DNA of 64,000 nucleotides from an uncultured Clostridia bacterium. Its GTDB lineage: Bacteria > Bacillota > Clostridia > Christensenellales > Borkfalkiaceae. Position 1 is the stretch's first letter, and each line of letters starts with the position of its first letter. The notes under the pieces were generated by a model that ran no database searches, was not told the DNA's origin, and worked only from the letters and a program-made list of their open reading frames with translations. The DNA lies in the NCBI GenBank assembly GCA_934271255.1, contig CAKQQS010000003.1:95142-159141 (forward strand). The letters run 5' to 3'. The position numbers and the translations under genes are program-made. Shown here in pieces: positions 17,056 to 24,452 of the stretch.

Positions 17056-18885
17056 ATGAAGACGAATGTAAAAAAATATACAAAGTTCGGAATGCTGAAA
17101 TACTTTTTAAAGGGTAGCGTGTTGTTTTTTGTATGCGGTATAGCGTGCAATCTCGTATACACGTTGCTCGGTTCGGTCATTCCGCAAATAATAGGCTTTT
17201 CGGTCGACAGCGTAATCGGCGACAATCCGGTATCCGCGCCGTTTTATATAGGGTGGATAATAAAAGCGTTCGGCGGGTTAGATACGCTGAAATCAAAGAT
17301 TTATCTATTGTCGGTAACGATAATCGTCGTTGCCCTTATAATCGCGATATTCAGATTTTTATCCGAAAACTTTCACTCGCTCGGCAACGAAAAACTGATG
17401 AAGCGTATGAGAAACGGATTGTTTTCTCATATACAGGAACTTCCTTTGTCGTGGCTCAACAAAAACAAAACGGGCGATATAATTCAGCGTTGCACGTCGG
17501 ACACCGCAACCATTTCGGAGTTCGTTTCGCAACAACTTATTTCTTTGTTTGAAGTAATCATTTTAATTACGGTATCTTTGGCGTTTATGTTTTCGATGAA
17601 CGTCAAACTTGCTTTAATCGCGGCGTGTTCGATACCCGTAGTTATCGGGTACTCGACCTTCTTCCGCTCAAAAGTAGCCAAACATTTCCTTGCGTGCGAC
17701 GAAAACGAAGGCATTTTGTCGACTTACGCGCAAGAAAACTTTACGGGCGTAAGAGTCGTTAAAGCGTTCGGCAGAGAAGCTTACGAAAGCAAAAAGTTTG
17801 AAAATCAAAACCAAGTGTATACAAATAAGTGGATGAAACTTTGTAAATGGCTTTCAATTTACTGGGGCGCGGGCGATTTCGTGTCGGCTCTGCAAGTTAT
17901 GCTCGTGATCGTTTTGGGAACCTTGCTTTGCGTCGACGGGAAATTGACGTCGGGCGAGTTGATTGCGTTTATATCGTATAACACGATGCTTATATATCCC
18001 GTTCGTTCGATAGGCCGTATGATAAGCGAAATGAGTAAAGCGGGCGTATCGCTTAACAGAATACGCGAGATAATGAACGCCGAACCCGAAAACTACGGCG
18101 TAGACGACGGCAGCGTCGTTAAAGGCGACGTTGTTTTCGATAACGTTTCGTTTTCTTACGACGGCGACGAAAAGGTTTTGAACGGCATTAGTTTTTCCGT
18201 TAAGGAAGGCGATACTCTCGGTATCGTCGGCGCAACGGGTAGCGGCAAATCGACCATAATTCGTCTTTTGAACGGCTTTTACCCCGATTATTCGGGAGAA
18301 ATATATATCGGCGACAAGAATATTCGGGATCTTCCGTTAAAGGTTTTAAGACGAAGCGTAGGCACGGTGTTGCAAGAACCGTATTTGTATTCCAGAACGA
18401 TTGAAGAAAACATATCCGCATTAAAGAACGTCGATCACAATTCCGTCGTTCGCGCGGCTAAGGTTGCTTGCATAGATAAAAACATCGACGCGTTCGCGAA
18501 AGGATACGGCACGGAAGTCGGAGAAAGGGGCGTAACCCTTTCGGGCGGACAAAAACAAAGAGTCGCTATCGCAAGGACTATATTGACAAAATCGCCGATT
18601 ATGGTTTTCGACGATTCCCTTTCGGCTGTCGACAGCGAAACGGACGCGTCCATAAGAGCGAACTTGCAACAAGAATGCAAAAACGTTACTACGATAATAA
18701 TCGCGCACAGAATAAATACCGTAAAACGCGCCGACGAGATTATCGTATTGAAAAAAGGCAAAATCGTCGAAAAGGGAACGAACGACGAGTTGCTGAAAAT
18801 AAAAGACGGGATATACAAGCAAATATACGATATGCAGTTGAGTTTACCCGACGAATTAAAGGGGGATTTTGCTAATGAAAACTAA
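17056..18885 (+). CDS. Heterodimeric ABC exporter subunit with degenerate Walker B (BmrC-like)
   Basis: A 609-residue half-transporter: six membrane helices in the first about 330 residues (segments near 18-42, 80-102, 155-200 and 275-310), then the ATPase. Seen: Walker A GATGSGKST near 393-401, Q-loop VLQEPYLYS, intact signature LSGGQKQR near 495, and H-loop IAHRINT. Walker B ends in VFDDSLSAVD: the catalytic Glu is replaced by Asp, the hallmark of the degenerate-site subunit in type IV exporters such as BmrC and TM287. The next gene supplies the complementary changes. There is no good SD; the ATG sits 6 bases after the tldE stop, so translation may be coupled. Substrate unknown (drug, peptide or lipid). 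Confidence 0.88.
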   Translation: MKTNVKKYTKFGMLKYFLKGSVLFFVCGIACNLVYTLLGSVIPQIIGFSVDSVIGDNPVSAPFYIGWIIKAFGGLDTLKSKIYLLSVTIIVVALIIAIFRFLSENFHSLGNEKLMKRMRNGLFSHIQELPLSWLNKNKTGDIIQRCTSDTATISEFVSQQLISLFEVIILITVSLAFMFSMNVKLALIAACSIPVVIGYSTFFRSKVAKHFLACDENEGILSTYAQENFTGVRVVKAFGREAYESKKFENQNQVYTNKWMKLCKWLSIYWGAGDFVSALQVMLVIVLGTLLCVDGKLTSGELIAFISYNTMLIYPVRSIGRMISEMSKAGVSLNRIREIMNAEPENYGVDDGSVVKGDVVFDNVSFSYDGDEKVLNGISFSVKEGDTLGIVGATGSGKSTIIRLLNGFYPDYSGEIYIGDKNIRDLPLKVLRRSVGTVLQEPYLYSRTIEENISALKNVDHNSVVRAAKVACIDKNIDAFAKGYGTEVGERGVTLSGGQKQRVAIARTILTKSPIMVFDDSLSAVDSETDASIRANLQQECKNVTTIIIAHRINTVKRADEIIVLKKGKIVEKGTNDELLKIKDGIYKQIYDMQLSLPDELKGDFANEN

Positions 18886-20701
18886 CGCTAAAAAATCCGA
18901 CCTTAGATTTTTCGGATTGCCAAAATTAAAACCGTACGTAAAACCGTACTCGAAAATATTCGCGTCGCTCATAATACTTGCGTTTATAGGCGCGCTGTTC
19001 GACACGATATTGCCGTTGTTCCAGAAATATGCGATAGACAATTTTATCGCCAAAAAAACGACCGACGGGCTGGTATGGTTTATCGTTCTTTATCTGATAT
19101 GTATCGTAATTCAAACGCTTTGCAATTCTTTTTCGACGTATAACTGTTGTCAGATAGAAATGTACGTCGGCAGAGATATGAAACGCGCAAGTTTTAACCA
19201 TTTACAGGAATTGTCCGTTTCGTATTACAACACGCACAGCGTCGGGTCTATTCACTCGCGGGTAATGAGCGACACGAACAAAATATCTTCCGCTTTATCC
19301 TGGTATTTACACGACGCGTTATGGAACGTTTGTTATCTTGTCGGCAGCATCGTTTTAATGTTTGTATTAAATCCGTTACTTGCGTTATGCGTAGTCGTAA
19401 TCGTCCCGATCGTCGCCATAGTCGCCGCGTATTTCAGAAAACGCTTAACGACTTTAAACCGCGAAGTAAGAGAAACGAACTCGCAAATCACGGGCAGTAT
19501 AAACGAAGGCGTTACGGGTATGATAACGACGAAATCTTTGACGGTCGAAACGGAAACGGAAAAACAGTTTCACGAACTTACCGAACGTATGCGCAAAAAA
19601 TCCGTTGCGTTAAGCAGACTTAGGGGCGCGTTGTTTTCGATAGTAACGTTTGCGTCTTTTCTTGCGCTTGCGCTTGTATTGTGGTACGGCGGAGTCATAA
19701 CGGTCGAAGGCGTGTTGATGATAGGAACTCTTTCCGTGTTTATGACGTACGCAAGGGGACTTATGGGACCCGTTCAGTGGACGATAAACATTTTCTCTTA
19801 CCTTATAAACGTTAAAGTAAACATAGAAAGATTTTCCGCCTTAATGGAAAGCGAAAGCGACGTTAAAGACAGTAAAGAAGTTATCGAAAAGTACGGCGAC
19901 GTGTTCAACCCCAAAAAAGAAAACTGGGAAAAAGTACACGGCGACGTCGTGTTCGACGACGTTACGTTTAAGTACCCCGACGGCAACGAATACGTTTTGG
20001 AGCATTTCAACCTTACCGTCAAAAAGGGAACGACGGTAGCGATAGTCGGGGAAACGGGCGCGGGCAAAAGCACGCTGGTGAATCTCGTGTGCAGGTTTTT
20101 CGAGCCGACCGAAGGCAGAATATTGCTTGACGGCAAAGATTTGAGAGAACGTTCGGTCAACTGGTTACACAGCAACATCGGGTACGTTTTACAAACTCCG
20201 CACTTGTTTTCGGGAACGGTACGGGAAAACCTTTTATACGGCAACCTTGACGCTACCGACGAAGATTTGGACAGAGTAATAAAAGAAGTCAACGCGACTT
20301 CCGTTATCGAAAGATTAGAAAACGGCTACGACACGGTAATCGGCGAAGGCGGAAACTCTCTTTCGACGGGTGAAAAGCAATTGTTGTCTTTTGCAAGAGC
20401 GATACTTTCCGACCCCGCGATTTTCGTTCTGGACGAAGCGACCGCGTCGATAGATACGTTGACGGAAAAACTTATTCAGGACGCGATTCTCAAACTTATG
20501 CAAGGAAGAACGAACTTCGTTATCGCGCACAGACTTTCGACGATAAGAAACGCCGATACGATTTTGGTTGTCAGCGCGGGCAAAATAGTAGAGTCGGGCA
20601 CGCACGAAGAATTGTTGAAAAAACGCGGAGAGTATTATAACTTATACGTCAAACAATTCAGAGAAGAACAACTCAACGAGTTTAATGCGAAAAACGGCTG
20701 A
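18875..20701 (+). CDS. Heterodimeric ABC exporter subunit with active Walker B (BmrD-like)
   Basis: A 608-residue partner of the previous gene. Six membrane helices, with a longer N-terminus and an about 30-residue linker insertion before the ATPase (GDVFNPKKENWEK). The ATPase has Walker A GETGAGKST, Walker B with catalytic Glu FVLDEATASID and H-loop IAHRLST, but the signature reads LSTGEKQ rather than LSGGQ. In a head-to-tail dimer that altered signature faces the Walker A/B of the first subunit, whose catalytic Glu is already lost, so one ATP site is degenerate and one canonical. The start is the ATG at 18875 with AAGGGGG upstream, overlapping the previous gene by 11 bases. Confidence 0.88.
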   Translation: MKTNAKKSDLRFFGLPKLKPYVKPYSKIFASLIILAFIGALFDTILPLFQKYAIDNFIAKKTTDGLVWFIVLYLICIVIQTLCNSFSTYNCCQIEMYVGRDMKRASFNHLQELSVSYYNTHSVGSIHSRVMSDTNKISSALSWYLHDALWNVCYLVGSIVLMFVLNPLLALCVVVIVPIVAIVAAYFRKRLTTLNREVRETNSQITGSINEGVTGMITTKSLTVETETEKQFHELTERMRKKSVALSRLRGALFSIVTFASFLALALVLWYGGVITVEGVLMIGTLSVFMTYARGLMGPVQWTINIFSYLINVKVNIERFSALMESESDVKDSKEVIEKYGDVFNPKKENWEKVHGDVVFDDVTFKYPDGNEYVLEHFNLTVKKGTTVAIVGETGAGKSTLVNLVCRFFEPTEGRILLDGKDLRERSVNWLHSNIGYVLQTPHLFSGTVRENLLYGNLDATDEDLDRVIKEVNATSVIERLENGYDTVIGEGGNSLSTGEKQLLSFARAILSDPAIFVLDEATASIDTLTEKLIQDAILKLMQGRTNFVIAHRLSTIRNADTILVVSAGKIVESGTHEELLKKRGEYYNLYVKQFREEQLNEFNAKNG

Positions 20702-20722
20702 AAAGGTATTCGATAATAATTT

Positions 20723-20752
20723 AAAGGCACTCCGAGAAGGGTGTCTTTTTTA
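20723..20752 (+). terminator. Terminator after the exporter genes
   Basis: AAAGGCACTC (20723-20732) pairs with GGGTGTCTTT (20739-20748), with two wobble pairs, and a T-run follows. It ends the tldD-tldE-exporter unit and faces the minus-strand HD operon. Confidence 0.75.
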
Positions 20753-20775
20753 TAACGGCAAGTTAACGAAAAACG

Positions 20776-21435
20776 TTATTTCATATTTTTTTCGGCGGTA
20801 TCGAAATAGTCGCAAATCTTTTCGAGAAAATGCCACTTGTCGTTAATCTTTTTAAAATATTCGACGCATCGCATGACGTATTTTACCGTTTCGTCGTCTA
20901 CGCTGTCGTAGTTTAACAGGTTTATTTTATCGTGAAAATCAAACATTTTAACGAACGCCGCGATTTTGTCGTCGTTTATTTTGTCGAAATATTCGTCGTA
21001 GGTCGAACAAGACGTATCGTTCAATATAGGCAACGCCTTGCCGATAGTTTTATCAAACGTGTTTTGCCAGCCGTAACGATAAAAAATCTCTTGCAAATCG
21101 TCCAGCGTTACGTCGGTATCTTTAATAATATCGTGTAATATCAGCGTTTCTTCGATACCCGCGTAGGGCGAAGGTATGCCTTTTTCTTCGAGCAAACTTA
21201 TCTCTACCGAACAGGGAATATCTTGCATTATGCCTACGAAACGAGTATACTCGCTAAGGCACCGCCCGAAATGGTATATATACAAATCGCCGTTACGTCT
21301 TTTTCTTCTGCCGTAAGCGTACTTGATTATGGCGTTCGACAACCACATTCCGTCGTTTTCAAAATCGTCGACGTCTTCTTGCGATAACCCGCATTTGTTA
21401 ATAACGAAATCTTCTATTTTTTCACTAAAAGTCAT
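20776..21435 (-). CDS. HD-domain protein, divergent relative of the SpoT/MESH1-type hydrolase fold
   Basis: A 219-residue, probably soluble protein. After an N-terminal segment of about 45 residues comes a domain that parallels the next gene piece by piece: GDLYIYHFGRCLSE (against TDYVLHPITVAL), ETLILHDIIKDTDVTLDDL (against VALLHDVIEDTPLTLDDI) and FVKMFDFHDKINLL (against VVKIADLTHNSDL). The H, HD and late D metal-ligand positions seem kept, though the surroundings are diverged. Its N-terminus (FVINKCGL) resembles that of the 64-residue protein in the same operon (YVVNVCGL). A strong SD (AAGGAG) precedes the ATG. Last gene of three. Hydrolysis of a nucleotide or alarmone is inferred from the fold only. 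Confidence 0.6.
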   Translation of the reverse strand: MTFSEKIEDFVINKCGLSQEDVDDFENDGMWLSNAIIKYAYGRRKRRNGDLYIYHFGRCLSEYTRFVGIMQDIPCSVEISLLEEKGIPSPYAGIEETLILHDIIKDTDVTLDDLQEIFYRYGWQNTFDKTIGKALPILNDTSCSTYDEYFDKINDDKIAAFVKMFDFHDKINLLNYDSVDDETVKYVMRCVEYFKKINDKWHFLEKICDYFDTAEKNMK

Positions 21436-21447
21436 ATATTTATCTCC

Positions 21448-21900
21448 TTAATTCTTATTTTTTAAATATGCGATTTCCGATGGATATTCGTAAAGCACTT
21501 TCTTTTTAAAATCATCGGTCGGGCAGGGGATTCTGGTTAAATCGGAGTTGTGCGTCAGGTCCGCGATTTTAACTACTCTCGCTATCGAATTTTTCTTGCA
21601 ACGAACGATATAATCGAATCGTTTGTCGCCGAACTGTTCTTCGGGTTTTCTTCTCGTAACGGCGTCGAGCGCGGATACTATGTATTCGGGAAACCCTTGT
21701 TTTTTTATATCGTCAAGCGTTAAGGGGGTATCTTCTATTACGTCGTGCAACAAAGCGACGATTTTCTCGTCGTAGGTTTTACACATTAACGCCACCGTTA
21801 TAGGATGAAGAACGTAATCCGTCCCGCCTTTATCTTTAACGCCTTTATGAGTGGTTACCGCAATACTCAAAGCCTTTTTCATCAACTTGATTTTTGTCAT
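21448..21900 (-). CDS. Small HD-domain hydrolase, SpoT/MESH1-like
   Basis: A 150-residue single-domain protein. The motifs are those of the (p)ppGpp-hydrolase type HD fold: His in TDYVLHPITVAL near 32, the HD pair in IVALLHDVIEDTPLTLDDI near 52-53, a VTRR segment near 80, and the distal Asp and Asn in VVKIADLTHNSDLTR near 112-120. MESH1-type enzymes of about 180 residues remove pyrophosphate from (p)ppGpp or phosphate from NADPH. There is no synthetase or TGS domain, so this is not a full Rel. AAGGAG lies 10 bases before the ATG. It sits between the 64-residue gene and the longer HD paralogue. Substrate unproven. Confidence 0.72.
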   Translation of the reverse strand: MTKIKLMKKALSIAVTTHKGVKDKGGTDYVLHPITVALMCKTYDEKIVALLHDVIEDTPLTLDDIKKQGFPEYIVSALDAVTRRKPEEQFGDKRFDYIVRCKKNSIARVVKIADLTHNSDLTRIPCPTDDFKKKVLYEYPSEIAYLKNKN

Positions 21901-21918
21901 TTTTCGTTTTCTCCTTTT

Positions 21919-22113
21919 TTAATCGTTTGCATAAGTCAAACAAGACCTTATGCCATTAGTAGATATTTGTTTTTTCTCTTTCGCAAGGTCTAGCATAAAC
22001 TCCCAACCGCTTTCGTTTAAACCTTGTTTTGCAATGTCGAAACTTCTTTCGGGTAACCCGCAAACGTTGACTACGTAATCTCTTACCAACTCTTTTTCTT
22101 TTTCGCTAATCAT
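21919..22113 (-). CDS. Small protein of unknown function, first gene of the HD operon
   Basis: A 64-residue protein, charged at the N-terminus (SEKEKELVRDYVVNVCGL), with no signal peptide or membrane segment. I do not recognise it. It is likely real: a clear SD (AAAAGGAG) sits before the ATG, and it heads a three-gene unit whose other members also have strong SDs and gaps of 12-18 bases. Its first 30 residues resemble the start of the 219-residue HD protein, suggesting a shared module. Small size and first position would suit a partner or inhibitor of the enzymes downstream, but that is speculation. Confidence 0.6.
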   Translation of the reverse strand: MISEKEKELVRDYVVNVCGLPERSFDIAKQGLNESGWEFMLDLAKEKKQISTNGIRSCLTYAND

Positions 22114-22185
22114 TTTTTAATCTCCTTTTATTTTTTTTCATGTGAACGCAAGATGAATCGCAACCGTTTTTCAACTTACAACCAC

Positions 22186-22229
22186 ATTATAACGCCTGAA
22201 AATATAAAAGTGGTCGCGGTTTTTGCGAC
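22186..22229. promoter_or_regulatory. Minus-strand -10 element and inverted repeat between the HD operon and the HTH gene
   Basis: On the minus strand TATAAT lies at 22191-22186, with a poor -35 (ACCACT at 22214-22209). The inverted repeat GTCGC-N7-GCGAC at 22213-22229 overlaps that -35 and sits just upstream of the plus-strand -35 (22236). This is the natural place for an operator controlling both directions. The likely ligand is the HTH protein encoded next to it. Confidence 0.45.
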
Positions 22230-22235
22230 ATATTA

Positions 22236-22264
22236 TTGAAATAAGAAAAAGATTTTGATATAAT
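22236..22264 (+). promoter_or_regulatory. Promoter of the HTH gene, giving a leaderless transcript
   Basis: TTGAAA, 17-base spacer, TATAAT, then only ATAAAT before the ATG at 22271. The transcription start should coincide with the A of the start codon, and no Shine-Dalgarno is present. Confidence 0.7.
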
Positions 22265-22270
22265 ATAAAT

Positions 22271-22648
22271 ATGAAAGGGTTAAACGAGTATATTAAATCG
22301 CATAACGACGGTAACGAAACTTTTACCGAGATGCTTTTACGGTTAATCGACGAAAAGGGGTTTACCGACGTAGAGGTTTACACTCGCGCGGGTATGGACA
22401 GAAAGTTTTTTTCTAAAATCAGGTGCGACAAATACTACAAACCGAAAAAACCTACCGTATGCGCGCTGGCGCTCGCGCTCAAACTCGACAACGCGACGTG
22501 TAAAAAGTTGGTTAAAAAAGCGGGGTATATTTTAACGAGCGCAAGTAAGTTCGATTTGACGATAAGGTATTGCATTGAAAACGAAATATACGATTTGTAT
22601 AAGGTAAACGAACTGCTTTTGGAACAGGGACTTAAAGAAATCGATTAG
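22271..22648 (+). CDS. Helix-turn-helix protein (XRE-like), divergent to the HD operon
   Basis: A 125-residue cytoplasmic protein. The segment TFTEMLLRLIDEKGFTDVEVY, then AGMDRKFFSKIRCDKYYKPK and CALALALKLDNATCKKLVKKAG, is characteristic of a Firmicutes family with a Cro/C1-like fold, often annotated only as a helix-turn-helix regulator. The C-terminal part (SKFDLTIRYCIENEIYDLYKVNELLLEQGL) is conserved with it. The promoter ends 6 bases before the ATG and there is no SD, so translation is probably from a leaderless mRNA. It faces the HD operon across a 157-base gap that holds an inverted repeat, consistent with a regulator of itself and that operon. Ligand unknown. Confidence 0.75.
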   Translation: MKGLNEYIKSHNDGNETFTEMLLRLIDEKGFTDVEVYTRAGMDRKFFSKIRCDKYYKPKKPTVCALALALKLDNATCKKLVKKAGYILTSASKFDLTIRYCIENEIYDLYKVNELLLEQGLKEID

Positions 22649-22675
22649 CGAACCGTTCGTTATCAGGGGTTGAAG

Positions 22676-22711
22676 AAAAAAATAACCGCCGTACGGAAAC
22701 CCGTACGGCGG
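22676..22711 (-). terminator. Terminator after guaA
   Basis: Perfect 11-bp stem CCGCCGTACGG / CCGTACGGCGG with a 4-base loop, followed on the minus strand by TTATTTTTTT. Confidence 0.9.
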
Positions 22712-22730
22712 AAACGCATATATTGAATTA

Positions 22731-23711
22731 TTATTCCCACTCGATAGTAGCGATAGGCTTCGGCGACAAGTCGTAAAGGACTCTGTTGACGCCGTCGACT
22801 TCGGTAAGTATTCTGTCGGTAATTTTCATCAAAAGTTCAAACGGCACGTTTTCGACGGTTGCCGACATAGCGTCTTTGGTGTTTACCGCTCTTAAAACGA
22901 CGGGCCAGCCCATAAACCGCTTGCCGTCCTTAACGCCCGTAGACGTAATGTCGGGTACGACGGTAAAGTATTGCCATACTTTTCCTTGTAAACCTGCGTT
23001 GGCAAACTCTTCTCTTAAAATCGCGTCCGCTTCTCTTACCGCGGTAAGTCTTTCTCTCGTAATCGCGCCAACGCATCTTACGCCGAGTCCGGGGCCGGGG
23101 AAGGGTTGACGATATACCATTCCGTCGGGAAGTCCCAAAGCCTTGCCGACGACTCTTACTTCGTCTTTATATAAAAGTTTGATAGGTTCGACCAACTCGA
23201 ACTCCAAGTCTTCGGGAAGACCGCCTACGTTGTGGTGCGCTTTAACTCCTTTACTTTCGAGAATATCGGGGTATATGGTACCTTGCGCAAGGAAAGAAAT
23301 ATCTTTGAGTTTTCTCGCTTCTTCGGCGAACACGTCGATAAATATCTTACCGATGATTTTTCTTTTTTGTTCGGGGTCGGAAACGTTTGCCAAAGCGTCT
23401 AAAAACCTGTCGGTCGCGTCGACGTAAACAAGGTTAGCGTTCATTTCGTTACGGAAAACCTGTATAACCTGTTCGGGTTCGCCTTTTCTCAAAAGGCCGT
23501 GGTTGACGTGTACGCACACAAGGTTAGAGCCGATTGCTTTAACGAGTAAAGCGGCAACGACGGAAGAATCAACCCCGCCGGACAGCGCAAGTAAAACTTT
23601 TTTATCGCCGACTTGTTCTTTAATGAGTTTGACTTGTTCGTCAATAAACTCGTTTGCAAGCGCTTCGTTTGTAATTCTCTCCATATTTTCAGGACGTTTA
23701 TCGTTTTGCAT
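22731..23711 (-). CDS. guaA: GMP synthase, ATP-pyrophosphatase subunit without glutaminase domain
   Basis: Converts XMP to GMP through an adenylated intermediate. The 326 residues cover only the ATP-PPase and dimerisation domains. Seen: PP-loop LLALSGGVDSSVVAAL near 43-58, a LAQGTIYPDILES segment near 145, PFPGPGLGVRC near 215, and the C-terminal end KPIATIEWE that closes the XMP site. Most bacterial GuaA proteins (about 515 residues) start with a class I glutamine amidotransferase domain that is missing here. So either a separate subunit (as in archaea) lies elsewhere or free ammonia is used. The second in-frame ATG (23711) is chosen because GGAG lies 9 bases upstream of it; the first ATG touches the SD. 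Confidence 0.9.
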   Translation of the reverse strand: MQNDKRPENMERITNEALANEFIDEQVKLIKEQVGDKKVLLALSGGVDSSVVAALLVKAIGSNLVCVHVNHGLLRKGEPEQVIQVFRNEMNANLVYVDATDRFLDALANVSDPEQKRKIIGKIFIDVFAEEARKLKDISFLAQGTIYPDILESKGVKAHHNVGGLPEDLEFELVEPIKLLYKDEVRVVGKALGLPDGMVYRQPFPGPGLGVRCVGAITRERLTAVREADAILREEFANAGLQGKVWQYFTVVPDITSTGVKDGKRFMGWPVVLRAVNTKDAMSATVENVPFELLMKITDRILTEVDGVNRVLYDLSPKPIATIEWE

Positions 23712-23737
23712 AAAAATCATCTCCGTATTTTTTTATA

Positions 23738-23766
23738 AGTATATCAAAAATTATTAAAAAACACAA
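23738..23766 (-). promoter_or_regulatory. guaA promoter
   Basis: Minus strand TTGTGT (23766-23761), 17-base spacer, TATACT (23743-23738), 27 bases upstream of the guaA ATG. No purine riboswitch core was found in the short leader. Confidence 0.6.
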
Positions 23767-23844
23767 GTTTTTATATATCGATTTGCTTTAATTTTTATTC
23801 GCAATAAAAATTATTTAAAGTTTTTAATCGACTTTTGAAAAAAA

Positions 23845-23873
23845 TGAGAAAATGCGGTACTCTCAATCGTATA
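23845..23873 (+). promoter_or_regulatory. ECF-type promoter of the sigma/anti-sigma operon
   Basis: TGAGAA (23845-23850), 17 bases, CGTATA (23868-23873), in the wider context CAATCGTATAT-N2-AGTGAAA. The same elements with the same spacing recur at 25455-25483 before the lipoprotein gene. This supports a single alternative-sigma promoter class and autoregulation. Confidence 0.7.
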
Positions 23874-23930
23874 TAAAGTGAAAAAGACTTTTCTTTTTCG
23901 GTGTTTAGGGATTAAAAGTTTAACGGGATC

Positions 23931-24452
23931 ATGAATAAATTACGGCTACAATATTTGCTTTCTAAACTGAAAGCGGGCAAAAAAGAATATTTCGACGAGT
24001 TTTATCGCCTTACGAAAGGGGCGGTTTGGTACGTCGTCGGTAAATACTTAAAAGACGAGTTCGGCGCGGAAGACGTTATGCAGGACGCGTATATTTCGTT
24101 TTTGAACAATCTCGAACGGGTGAAAGACGATCCTTTGCCCTATTTGTGCGGAATTGCAAAAAACAAGGCGCTCGACGTGTTGAAAAAAGACGTTAGAATC
24201 GACAAGAGTTTGCAACCCGAAGATTTGCAGTTAAGCGTTTGCGACGACTACGAATTCGACGCCCCGCTTTTACAGACTTGCAAAAAAAAGTTAAGCAAAG
24301 AAGAATATTTTATACTTGAACACACCGTGATTTTAGGTTATACGCGGGTGGCGGTCGCCGAAATGATTGACAAACCCGTTTCGACGGTTAATAGAAATTA
24401 TAACAAAATGTTAGTAAAAATCAAAGAAATCGCAAAGGAGGTATACAGATGA
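23931..24452 (+). CDS. RNA polymerase sigma factor, ECF (sigma-70 family)
   Basis: A 173-residue sigma factor. Region 2 spans about 15-80 (YFDEFYRLTKGAVWYVVGKYL, then EDVMQDAYISFLNN in region 2.2-2.3 and LPYLCGIAKNKALDVLKK in 2.4). Region 4 spans about 110-170 (LSKEEYFILEHTVILGYTRV, then MIDKPVSTVNRNYNKMLVKIKE as the -35 recognition helix). There is no region 1 or 3, the ECF architecture. It overlaps the downstream RsgI-like gene by 4 bases, the classic sigma/anti-sigma pairing. The promoter upstream is of a non-sigma-A type shared with the lipoprotein gene. The ribosome site is weak (GGGAT), and a GAAAAAG/CTTTTTC hairpin lies in the leader. Confidence 0.85.
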   Translation: MNKLRLQYLLSKLKAGKKEYFDEFYRLTKGAVWYVVGKYLKDEFGAEDVMQDAYISFLNNLERVKDDPLPYLCGIAKNKALDVLKKDVRIDKSLQPEDLQLSVCDDYEFDAPLLQTCKKKLSKEEYFILEHTVILGYTRVAVAEMIDKPVSTVNRNYNKMLVKIKEIAKEVYR

